In this document: piece after piece, positions 11,313 through 21,598 of the stretch
How the letters are laid out: each line of letters opens with the position of its first letter
Position numbering within the stretch: position 1 is the first letter of the stretch
DNA from: Gordius sp. MW1
Taxonomy: Eukaryota; Nematomorpha; Gordioida; Gordea; Gordiidae
Length of the DNA: 64,000 nucleotides
Assembly: GCA_964036665.1 (NCBI GenBank)
Contig: OZ038532.1
Span: forward strand, 21,169,037-21,233,036
Reading direction: 5' to 3'
Notes under the pieces: generated by a model
Told to the model about the DNA's origin: nothing
What the model saw: only the letters and a program-made list of their open reading frames with translations
Database searches by the model: none
Program-made: the position numbers and the translations under genes

Positions 11313-11876
11313 GTTCCTGCGGCGCGGAATAAATAAAAAAGATTCCTGGCGGAACATGATTTACAAATATTTGAAGGAAGAATTATTAGGAATTAATTGG
11401 GGGAATTGAAAGGAAGGATAGGGGGAAATATTGTTGGGGTGATCATAGGGCATTTAAATTAAAATGAATCTAAATTAATTGGGTGATGCCCCGGCGGTGG
11501 ACAACAAGATTACACGTCTCCACCGCCTCAATATAAAGTACTTTTTTCGACTTTAGTACATCTTTTATTTGATTCAATCTCACATCAAAAATATATTAAT
11601 TAGCGATATCAAAATTATCAATGCGATAACACGCATATATCAAAATCACTGATGCGTATTGATACAAATAACAAACACGTATAATCAGGGGGGGGGATAA
11701 CACACGCGTACTAGAAATTAAATGTAAAAAAATGGTCTAATCTATGAGTGTACAACGTGTAAGATCAAAAGAGTTGTACCGCGTGTTGAACTCTTAACTT
11801 TTGAATAAGATGAGATGGGGGGGGGGGGGAGGGGTGTGGGAAGATATCTTCATCTTGTTATCTCCGGATGCGATAC
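11313..11876. repeat. LTR-like direct repeat, copy 1
   Basis: Begins GTTCCTGCGGCGCGGAATAA and ends CTCCGGATGCGATAC. It is about 95 percent identical by eye to the repeat starting at 12303. Between the two lies only about 425 bp (11877-12302). Two long direct repeats round a tiny middle resemble a miniature LTR retroelement (TRIM), but the TG...CA ends expected of LTRs are not clear. The matching spacer near 47180 (AAACAAATTTAAAAAAATG) lacks the whole block. Confidence 0.6.
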
Positions 11877-12302
11877 CTTTCCCTCTTATTGAAAAGTCGA
11901 AGACTTAATGTATTTTCGATAGAGTACTAAGAGTTCCGTGTTGTTGAGTGCATATCAAGGCGGCGTTATTAACATTATAAGTCTCAAACATCTGGCATCG
12001 AATACCAACTCTGGCCTTTGCTCACACGACTGATATATGTGTCAATCAGCGATAAAAAGGGAACGTCATGGCTAACGGATTTTTTTTTCCAGCTCTGTGA
12101 CTCCTCGAGCAACAGCCTCAACAAAACTTATAATTAATATAGATTGTAAACTACCATTTTGAAAATTATTCTTTCTTGCTCCGCGCAGACTCTCAAATAA
12201 TAGTCAAAGAAACCGCGGGGGGGGGGTTAAATATTGGTTAACAATATAATTTTCATATAATTAATATATGTAAATAAATCAAGTGTATAATTCTGATATC
12301 GA
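11877..12302. other. Middle of the LTR-like pair
   Basis: About 425 bp between the direct repeats, with no open frame, RNA gene or recognisable primer-binding site. It contains one G-run near 12221. Confidence 0.4.
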
Positions 12303-13700
12303 GTTCCTGCGGCGCGGAATAAATAAAAAGGATTTCGGACGGAACACGATTTACAAATATTTGAGGGAAGAATTATTAGGAATTAATTGGGGGAATTGAA
12401 GGGAAGGATAGGGGGAAATATTGTTGGGGCGATCATAAGGCATTTAAATTAAAATGAATCGATTGGGTGATGCCCTGGCGGTGGACAACAAGATTACGCG
12501 TCTCCACCGCCTCAATATAAAGTACTTTTTTCGACTTTAGTACATCTTTTATTTGATTCAATCTCACATCAAAAATATATTAATTAGCGATATCAAAATT
12601 ATCAATGCGATAACACGCGTATATCAAAATCACTGATGCGTATTGATACAAATAACAAACACGTATAATCAGGGGGGGGGATAACATACGCGTACTAGAA
12701 ATTAAATGTAAAAGAATAATGGTCTACGCTATGAGTGTACAATGTGTAAGATCAAAAGAGTTGTACCGCGTGTTGAACTCTTAACTTTTGAATAAGATGA
12801 GATGGGGGGGGGGGGGTGTGGGAAGATATCTTTAGTGATGGGAAAACACGGGGTTTTCTAAACCCAAGGCTGAGGTTTTAGGTTAGGTTGTTTTAAAACC
12901 TCGAGGTTTTAAACCTACCTTACTTAAAACCTTTTAGGCTTAGCATGGGTTTTGCATCCACCTAAGGGTTCCCCAACGTCCCTAACTAAAATTTTGGGGC
13001 AAGATTCAAACTCTAGCCCAAAACATTAGGTCGGAACGAAATGCAAAACCCCGAGAAACCACAAGGTCAGGTCACCTTGGGGTTGTCCATTCATAAGGCA
13101 TGGTTTTTATATCCTAATATTTCGGCTGAATGACGGTCACTAAGCAATTTTATAAAATAAATTCTTAATTATCATTTGTTTTGATTTAAAAAATAAATTA
13201 AAATAATATTGTATCCTAATATCAATATATAAAATAATAATATCAAATAAATACTCTACTATATTGTAATAAAAAATGTAAATGTATTATATCGGTTTTG
13301 GCCATCTATAAACTATTTTAATTTAGATTAACACATTATATCCTTATCTTATACCACGCATGTAGTAGTAGCATTGCACCATACCATATAACTCCCCCCC
13401 CCCCTTCTCTTTCACTTCTCACACAACCCAGCGTATAATGCGAGCATGGGGATACCCTTGCTCCAAAATATTCACACCCAAAGAGCAAGGCAGTCGCCTT
13501 GCTCCAACCCTGCTCTACTCCGGGCCATCCCTGTTCCCAAACCCCGTTCCGACCCCACATAATCCAAATATTATTTTGTATGGGAGGCAATGCGCTACTA
13601 TGCTATGGCGCATACATATCCATATGCATAAGTTAGGGAGGGAGGAGAAGGGGAGAGTGCGTGCTGTGCTGCTACAAGCTATGCATAAGCTATGCAGTAG

Positions 13701-14489
13701 TTAAGAGTGAATAAACATTACTTACATGGCGTTTAGATGAATTAGCTAATTTAGATTTTACCTGAATATTTTCCCTTAATTTAATCCTCCAATGTACTTA
13801 TAGAAATCCCAACCCTGAAGTGACTTATGGGGTTTGCAGGACCCCATTCTTAAAATGATCATAATTTTAAAACCAATAGAGTAACACGTCTCAAATTTTA
13901 AATATAAGTTTATTAAAGCCTCTTATAGGTTTGTAAAAAAATTAATTTAATTATAAATACAAATTTTAAATTTATATGCAATTTACCAAACACTAAGAAA
14001 ATGAATAAAAATCAAAATGACATGTTTTATTTTTGTAATGGAGACCAAACAGTTAGTAGAAATATAAAAAGCAAATGTTTTTTTATTAAAAGAAGGTTTG
14101 AATAATATAAAAAACATGCATTCATGATAAAATGATTATACAGGAAAAAATAAAAAGACTCTAAAATCACTATTATCATCAAAAAAGACATTAATAAGTT
14201 CTTAGGTAAATAATTATTAAGCCGTAACCGATTATCGGAAGGTAGTAAACAATTAAATTTTTACATATTGGTTATTTTTTAAGTTTTAACAATATATTGT
14301 CGCCATCAAGTTGTCTCTCTTTTAGACTTTGAATTTAAAACATAAAAATATCTAATAAAAATGCCAATATTTGCGAAGATATCATCAATAAGTATAAAAT
14401 TAAAACCACTTGATCAAATAGCCAAATTAATATATTACACCGCCTTCACAGCACGCACGCACCATATTTATTAACAATAACTATAATTA
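13701..14489. other. Loop of the fold-back element, no gene
   Basis: AT-rich sequence between the two inverted arms. No frame longer than background, no RNA gene, and no transposase trace were seen. Confidence 0.5.
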
Positions 14490-15100
14490 CTGCATAGCTT
14501 GTAGCAGTACAGTACGCTACGCACTATCCCTTCCCCTACCCCTCCCTCCCTAGCTTATGCATATGGATATGTATGCGTCATAGCATAGTAGCGCATCGCC
14601 TCCCATACAAAATAATATTTGGGTTATGTGGGGTCGGAACGGGGTTGGGAACAGGGATGGCCCGGAGTAGAGCAGGGTTGGAGCAAGGCGACTGCCTTGC
14701 TCTTTGGGTGTGAATATTTTGGAGCAAGGGTATCCCCATGCTCGCATTATACGCTGGGTTGTGTAAGAAGGGAAAGAGAAGGGGGGGGGGAGTTACATGG
14801 TATGGTGCTGTGCTACTACTACATGCGTGGTATAAGCATAGACTAGAGGTATAAGATAAGGATCTAATGTGTTAATCTAAATTAAAATAGTTTATAGATG
14901 GCCAAAACCGATATAATACATTTACATTTTTTATTACAATATAGTAGAGTATTTATTTGATATTATTATTTTATATATTGATATTAGGATACAATATTAT
15001 TTTAATTTATTTTTTAAATCAAAACAAATGATAATTAAGAATTTATTTTATAAAATTGCTTAGTGACCGTCATTCAGCCGAAATATTAGGATATAAAAAC

Positions 15101-15519
15101 TAGAGATGCACCGATACCAAGTATAGGCATGGTATCGGCGCCGATACCTTGCCAAAAGAATCGGCCCGATACTTTGCTAGTATCGGCAATTACCAAGCCG
15201 ATACCTTTTTCAATATGAAACTCAAAAAATAATATTTATAGTATCTCCTACCATTAAAAAATAGAGGACTTTTTAAATTTTTTGAAAATTGTTTCATTTG
15301 ATTGGCTATAAATATTTCCTTACAATTGTTTTATCGTCAAAATTCTGATCTACCAAAATTTGGATGTGACTTAATTTATAATATTTAATTTGCATATATT
15401 TTTTAGTATAAAATTTTTTTTTATTATAAGTATCGGCATGGTATCGGTATCGGCAAAAAAATCTTAAGTATCGGCTGGTATCGGTATCGGCATAAAATAG
15501 TGGTATCGGTGCATCTCTA
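15101..15519. mobile_element. hAT MITE with TAGAGATGCACCGATA ends
   Basis: Perfect inverted ends TAGAGATGCACCGATACCA with many GGTATCGG words inside, flanked by the perfect 8-bp duplication ATAAAAAC (15093-15100, 15520-15527). This terminus type is known from hAT MITEs in many animals. It is inserted in the right arm of the fold-back element; the left arm near 13100 keeps the uninterrupted site. Confidence 0.88.
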
Positions 15520-15849
15520 ATAAAAACCATACCTTATGAATGGAAACCTTCTCGGGGTTTTGCATTTCGTTCCGACCTAATGTTTTGGGCTAGAGTTTGA
15601 ATCTTGCCCCAAAATTTTAGTTAGAGACGTTGGGGAACCCATAGGTGGATGCAAAACCCATGCAAAACCTAATAGGTTTAAGGTTAGGTTGGTTTAAAAC
15701 CTCGAGGTTTTCAAACAACCTAACCTAAAACCTGACCTTGGGCGAACCTCGGGTCCGCCCCACCTAATGTTTTTCCCACCACTAGATATCTTCATCTTCG
15801 TATCTCCGGATACGATACAAATTAAAAATATTTTTTTATGTTTGTACTC

Positions 15850-16140
15850 TGGTATGTGACATTTGTCATAATTGTCGTTTATAGGGCTAATTAAATTTTT
15901 TAAACGAAAGATTATGGGTACAAGTGTCAAAAAATTTTTTAAACTATAAAATTCGGATTTGTCCCATACCTTGGTGACAATTGCCATAATTGTCGTTTTT
16001 AAAACTAATTTTATTTTCTAAACAAAAAATATATTTCATAAAATTATTAAACATAGAATTTAGATTAGACAACTTGTCATGGTGACAATTGTCTTTTTAG
16101 GGCTATTTAAATTTTTTAAACTTAAATTATTTTAAAAGCT
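15850..16140. repeat. Three ~115-bp tandem units with TGACAATTGTC core
   Basis: Units with (GGTGAC)ATTGTCATAATTGTCG followed by GGGCTAATTAAATTTTTTAAAC recur near 15860, 15975 and 16082. Related units occur at 47210-47400, and inverted at 28890-29100 and 55490-55690. Role unknown; the TGACAATTGTCA core is palindromic. Confidence 0.6.
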
Positions 16141-16484
16141 GCCAAAAAATTATTAAATATATTTGTAAAAATATTGGTTTTATTTTGGTCCAAATAATAA
16201 ATACAGGTTAAATATCTTTGTGGTAAAAACGTCCTATTAATAATAAAGGTAGAAATTGTTAAAAAGTACCAGTGAATCTTTTAATACATGTTTATTATAA
16301 ATGTGTAAATTGTAATTTAGGATTTTAGAATGTATGTCATAAAAAATTGCGGTTACATAGGTGAGATAAGTGTCAGAGTCTTGCGAATTAAATTATTTTG
16401 AAATTTTGGCTTTCAAATGATTGAATAAGTTCAACGATTTATAATATATTTTATTAAATTTTGCACTCGCACAGATGTTAAAAG

Positions 16485-16640
16485 CCTAATTGGAATTAGA
16501 GGGGGGGCAATAATGATTTAGGGAGGGGCAAAATGATTATTTTTTGGAATTTTAGCCATAATTCTAATAAATTTTAACAAATTTTTGGATTTAGAGAGGA
16601 GCAGCCGCTACTCCCTGCCCCCCTTGGCTACCCTTATAGT
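16485..16640. mobile_element. GGGCGTAGCCAG-family MITE, left end eroded
   Basis: Has the family body (AGAGGGGGGGCAATAATG, GGGAGGGGCAAAATGATT, TTTTTGGATTTAGAG, CCCTTGGCTACCC) but lacks the left terminus. The same insertion is present in the duplicated spacer at 47754-47892, so it is older than the gene duplication. Confidence 0.6.
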
Positions 16641-18858
16641 CATTAGCTTTATTGAGCTTAGAACATGACTTTATAGTTGTTGTTCCCAGGATGATATTAT
16701 AAAATCATTTGCAACATCGAGTAAAAGGCGTAACGAACTGTTATTATCTAAAGACCAATTTTAATATTTAATAAAGAAATAGTCGTTTTGAACTTTTTAA
16801 CATTTTCAAAATATGTATAAATATTATTATATTCACGAAAATTCCATCCTGGATTTAATTTATTTGTCCATCTCACATATGCTTATTGTTTAACATCTCT
16901 TGCATACTGTTTCGATCTCGTCTCGTCTCGGTCTCGAAAACAAAATCTCGTCTCGTCTCGGTCTCTCGATCTCGTCTCGTCTCAACTTTTAAAAAAAATT
17001 ATATACGGAATAAAAATTTCTCCTGTTTTATTAAAAATATTAAATAAGTGTTAAAAACTCCAAATGGCAAACTTTTATAATTTTTTAAAAACTTAATACA
17101 CAAACTTTTTAAATATTTAGCGGTACACGACTCTCATTAACAATATAAAGATATGAATTAATTCATAAAAATAAAATTTTCTATGGAATGTGCAGACTAA
17201 AAAATCTATAAATAAATTTGAACTATAGAAAATTAAATTTTATTGCTATAGCAAATTATAACATTTGTATCAATTCACTGTGCCTGTCAACTATAAATAG
17301 GCTTAGAAAATTATAAGTTCGCATATAGTTGACTTAGTTGCATAACTGAGCAAATTGAGACACTTTTTTAACCCTGGCTAAAGCTTCAAAGTCGACCTTA
17401 ACATATTTAAGGCAAATTTTTAAGTCCATTTATGTTCCATTATAAATTATAGCCCATAGTGTTTATTGCATGTTTACTATAGCTTTATAAACCACAAATT
17501 GCGATTGACTTTTAATAATAATATTTTATTTACAGAATTGATTACTAGTTGCACATATTAAACCGTTGTAACAACAACAATAAAGAGTGCATTAATATAG
17601 GATTAAGAACATTGGGTTTTAAAACTTTAAATTAAACTGCACGTATTTTAAGTTATGACAAAAATCATTATAATCAACTTCCAATTCTGCCTAACTTTGC
17701 CATTAAATAATTATATATCGAATACAGTATAGGTTCATGTAATTATTTTATATTGCACAATTATAGAGATAATAGTAAATTTGAATGCACCTACCAACCC
17801 AAATTATATTGTGAAAAGTAATGCATATGACAAAACTATGTATTTACACAATGTCTTATTAAGGTTCAAAAATTTGGGAGGGATACTATTAGTTAAAGCG
17901 TATAAACTTCTAGAAAACTCATAATTTAAGTTTTAATCAATTATGGTGTCATTAAATACTCTATTGTACTTGAAATCGTTAGGCGGGTGCTCAAAAATCT
18001 CCAGCCACCTTAGCTTAACTTGTATAATTATTAAACTGATTGACCACCAATTCATAATTACCGCCGCATGTAGGATGAGTAACTGCGAAATTTAAATATG
18101 CTTTAGTAATATTTATTATTCCATCCGAACTCATTTAAAGCTTAAAATTTTGTAATATTTAATAATGCTATAGATACAAATATGTGATAAATATATTATA
18201 AAATTTTCACATACCCTATGGGTCAACCATACTTAGGTAAATGATTGCCAAATTTTAAATGTTTTGCAAAATATAATATTTACAACACCTAGGAATTTTT
18301 TTAATATCAAATATATTCCAACATATTGATTTACACATAATACTTTAAATGTAAATCATCCTAATTAAAATACACAATCATTTACTAAAATATAACAATC
18401 AATAAAAACCAGAGCCTTCGGCCCTGGTGGGAAGGGATGGGGAGAGGGAGGTGCAGGAGGGAAGGGGGAACCAAATTTATGGGCGAGAAAGGTGGGAAGG
18501 GGCGAGAATGCCTATAGGGGGTTATAAATGCAAAATAATTAGTTAATTATTTATGCAAATATATAAAAAGTCAAATTTTAGGAAAACTTGCTACAAAACA
18601 CTTGTTAATACTTTATTTATTGAGGAATAGGTTTTCTTTCATTCATTCTTAATTATCAACTTCTAAATTAATCAAAATGACGAAAGGAACGCAAAAAGAG
18701 GGTATGACCTTGGAAAAGCCAATCCTTCCAAAACGTACAACTTTCAATTTAGAGGTTTTTTGATACTGTATAAATTTAAACAATTTGGTGTAGGCGACCC
18801 ATAATTTGAATTATGACTATAGACTCTATTCAAATCATGCGCGTATGTATAGCATAAA

Positions 18859-19316
18859 CATAGACTAGATAGACTGCTTATCAACGCACAAAATGTGTAC
18901 CCTTTTTCCGCCATCTTGAAAGGCACATTGTAAAGTGGTGATCAGATAGAAATTCGTTATTTTCGCAAATTAAATAATCTTAAAAAGGTAAATAAAAATT
19001 TTTTGAATTGGGTAGATATCAAAAACAGCATTTCAAAATAAATATCATTTTAAAAAAAACATAAAAATTAAAAATGTAAAAAATGCGATTAAATTTTGTT
19101 TAATAATATAGCGCCATCAATTTTAATTGCTATTTTGTATAATATTAATTTATTTACGTTCGTTTAAATTATAAACTAGTGAGGAAGGTAAATTGACTGT
19201 TGTTAGGCAAAATTACATGGTTAAAATACACCGATTACCCTCTTCAAAATGGACGAAAATTTGACACACAATTAGCCATATGCAACGTATGGCATGAGCA
19301 GTCTATCTAGTCTATG
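18859..19316. mobile_element. P-like MITE, 20-bp perfect inverted ends
   Basis: Perfect ends CATAGACTAGATAGACTGCT on both strands, flanked by AGCATAAA and AGTATAAA (7 of 8). The subterminal sequence (CAAAATGTGTACC, TTTCCGCCATCTTG) matches the inside right end of the longer element at 57360-58795, which carries a THAP-type exon. No coding capacity; probably mobilised by such an element. Confidence 0.75.
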
Positions 19317-19365
19317 AGTATAAACAAGATATTAAAAAAACGAAAAAAATTTCAAACCAGACCTT

Positions 19366-19850
19366 GGCCATTGGTCATTTTTTCCATCACTCCAGTGGTC
19401 ATATTTTCTAATGGTTAGCAGACAGCCAAATAACTAGCCTATAATTATCATCTAGAAAAAAAACGATTATAATCTCACTTTGGAGTGGTCATTTTTTCCA
19501 TTGGTCAGTAATTAGCAGACTGCCAAATACTGGCCAATAATTATAAGCTAGAGAAAAAATTTGATCTTAATCCCACTTTGGCCGGTGGTCATTTTTTTTA
19601 TTGGTCAGTAGCTAGCAAACGGCCAAATAGCCTATATTTAAAATATAGAAAAAAAATTTGCTACATTTGGCCAATGGTCATTTTTTTAATTGGTCAGTAG
19701 CCAGGACACGGTCAAAGAAATATAAATACACAAGAGACGAAAAAAACGAAAAAAATCGATTCGCAATTTGGCCAATGGTCATTTTATTTATTGGTCAGCA
19801 GCCAGCGGACGGCCAAAAAGTCATATTATTAATGTATTAACAAGAACAAT
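19366..19850 (-). repeat. Hairpin-unit array in E1 (about five units)
   Basis: Units of about 95-110 bp containing GGCCAATGGTCATTTTT then ATTGGTCAG: two short arms (CCAATGG / CCATTGG type) round a T-rich loop. They are followed by AGCCAGCGGACGGCC or AGCCAGGACACGG. Five units, the first two degenerate. Same unit as in E2, E3 and E4. Confidence 0.75.
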
Positions 19851-20078
19851 ATATAAATTTTATTAAAAAAATTTTTTTGCCCTCTCCGAGTATCGAACCA
19901 GCAATTAAGATATATGTTGGACGGACAACGGACAACGGATGGACTGACAACAAGAAGCGAGCCCATAAATTGCATAGCAATTAAAAGTCGAGATCTCACC
20001 AAAAAAATCCCGTATCGTCTCGTCCCGACATCAAAATTCTCGTCTCGATCTCGGGTTTTCCGCGTCACTACTCTTGCA

Positions 20079-21389
20079 TATTTTTATGTAGCACTGCCAA
20101 TAATTTTCGAAAAATGGCTTATACACCATTTTTCCCCTTCGTTAGTGGTACCTCATCATAAGTTTGAGCAGAACATATTGCTTTTAAAAATTCCTGAATT
20201 TATTAACATTTTAAATGCATCAAACTTTCACAACATAATGAACACAAACAATAAGTTGTTCTGTGCAACTCACATCTATAATTTCTTGACACATATATTT
20301 AAGGACCATTTTATCCCTTTAAATCTTTGGTGGTTAAAGGGGGGTTTGTGAAAATAAATCTATAATATCATCAGGGACAATAACTATTAAATACTCATTC
20401 TCGCATTTGTTAAATTTCACAATTAAGTTTTTTTAAATATATTATGTCATAATTTTGCCTTTTGACGATTTAAACTATAAGGCATTATGTTGTCATTATT
20501 TCTATAAATGCGGCCTGAAAATGCTGCCATAGTTTATGTAAAATTAAGATTCGTTATATATATGGCCAAGGTTTTTTGGAAGTTGCGGCAATACAAGATT
20601 TTTAAAAAATTTTGTTGTGTAGTTATTTAATATTTGTATCATTATTTTTAATATTAAAGTTTTTGTCAATAGCCCGGTTCTACTTTGGGCTCTTACAATT
20701 CATTTGTACACAAACTTACTATACCTTGTGAAATTTGTTATATTATCAAGATATAATCGTTTTAAACACATTCCTGTTTTATTAATTAATAATTCTTTTA
20801 TTTTATGCCCTATAAACATATGAGGGAACTAGACAAAGACTTAATTAGTTAAAACTCTGACCGACTGTATTTACAAAGTTGTTGGAGAAAAAATTTTCAT
20901 TGCGTTTCACCCTTTCTTAACTGTGTAAAATCAAAGCTCGACCCTCAAAGGCAAAAAGGATAGCTAAGCCACTGTATAAAACGTTTTAAAGACTTGTAAT
21001 TTCTTATGTAAACCTATACCTTTCGAATTGCATTTTATGGTTATTTCATTCATTCTAATTTCAACCTAAATTCGTTGGTTTTTGTGTTTATATTTAAAAT
21101 TCATATTTATAATTCACCCTACACTTAACCTCACTAAGTATTTATTCCAATTTTCCCATAATTTTTCAAAAGGTTTTCTTATTTCCCCGTTTCAAATGGA
21201 AAATTTCCCCATTGCTTCGGGGAAAAAATGACATCTTTACACACACCAGATGAGGCCTTTAACTAATTATCAATAACCCAACGAATTTTATTTAATAATT
21301 AATGTAAGAGTTAGTTTGAGGTAATATAAACATTAATTGTCATTGAATAAATTTTGTATGGAAAGAAACAAATTAGATAAAACATTTAG
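20079..21389. repeat. Duplicated 3' spacer of hyaluronidase locus 2
   Basis: Matches 48176-49458 along most of its length (ACATATTTAAGGACCATTTTATCCC, ATCATCAGGGACAATAACT, AGCCCGGTTCTACTTTGGGC, CCTATAAACATAT.AGGGAACT). It includes a worn hAT end (GGATAGCTAAGCCACTG, about 20950-20977). No gene seen; the small frames here are not conserved between the copies. Confidence 0.65.
21287..21292 (-). promoter_or_regulatory. Candidate poly(A) signal of locus 2
   Basis: AATAAA on the minus strand, about 100 bases after the hyaluronidase stop. The word is kept at the same place behind locus 3 (49356-49361) and is lost behind the truncated remnant. In AT-rich DNA such a word arises easily, so this is a weak call. 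Confidence 0.35.
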
Positions 21390-21598
21390 TTAAGGAGGTG
21401 CTATAGTAGAATTGCAATTGTCGTTAAACCATCCAGGGTAACACATGCATGTGTACAAGTCAAAGCTAACTTCTGCTCTGGTTAACGAATAAATTCCTTT
21501 GTAGTACGGTTTTAGAATTTTAGGTGGCAATATGTCTCTATCTTTAAACTCAATACGTATACACCTTCCTTTACTACTACACACCATTTGGCTGCATT
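21390..21598 (-). CDS. Hyaluronidase locus 2, exon G (EGF-like C-terminus)
   Basis: Begins after TTAG: ECSQMVCSSKGRC, IRIEFKDRDILPPKIL, then FDLYTCMCYPGWFNDNC and a short tail ending APP-stop. Six cysteines in EGF-like spacing follow the catalytic barrel, as in vertebrate and several arthropod hyaluronidases. 209 bases, the same length as in locus 3. Confidence 0.9.

Larger units (their letters stand above)
12833..15784. mobile_element. Fold-back hAT element with ~870-bp inverted arms
   Basis: The ends are TAGTGATGGGAAAA and TTTTCCCACCACTA, flanked by the perfect 8-bp duplication GATATCTT (12825-12832, 15785-15792). The left arm 12833 to about 13700 is the reverse complement of about 14490-15784 once the nested MITE at 15101-15519 is removed; each arm is then about 868 bp. 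The spacer (13701-14489) has no gene. The open frames in the arms mirror one another and are not genes. A transcript across it would fold into a long double-stranded RNA. Confidence 0.82.
12303..15818. repeat. LTR-like direct repeat, copy 2, split by a hAT insertion
   Basis: Starts GTTCCTGCGGCGCGG and runs to 12832, is interrupted by the hAT element at 12833-15784, and resumes with GATATCTTCATC to GATACGATAC at 15818. Copy 1 has the undisturbed junction AAGATATCTTCATCTTG near 11842-11858, confirming the insertion point. Confidence 0.65.
18409..19982 (-). mobile_element. Composite HINE-like element E1
   Basis: Lies inside the hAT at 16905-20070; the sister hAT at 39322-39330 shows the empty site (CAATAAAAAGTCGAG). 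Read on the minus strand it starts AATTGCTATGCAATTTATGG, has GTCC-type repeats, a box-B-like word, hairpin units (19366-19850), then CTCGCCCATAAATT and a GGGCCGAAGGCTC hairpin end. It sits in a T-run with no clear target duplication, like Helitron-type insertion at T/T. A P-like MITE (18859-19316) is nested in it. Confidence 0.6.
16905..20070. mobile_element. CTCG-type hAT element carrying nested insertions
   Basis: Left end TACTGTTTCGATCTCGTCTCG; the right end reversed is TAGTGACGCGGAAAACCCGAG. The 8-bp duplication CTCTTGCA lies at 16897-16904 and 20071-20078. The empty site is in the duplicated spacer near 48168 (ATCTCTTGCATATTTTTACG). Without its nested piece (18409-19982) it is about 1.59 kb, like the copy at 37885-39476. 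No transposase is visible, so it is non-autonomous. Confidence 0.82.

Noticed and set aside
13336-14846. Several mirrored frames of 65-88 codons in the fold-back element.
   Set aside because: They arise from the two inverted arms, have no family motif, and appear on both strands.
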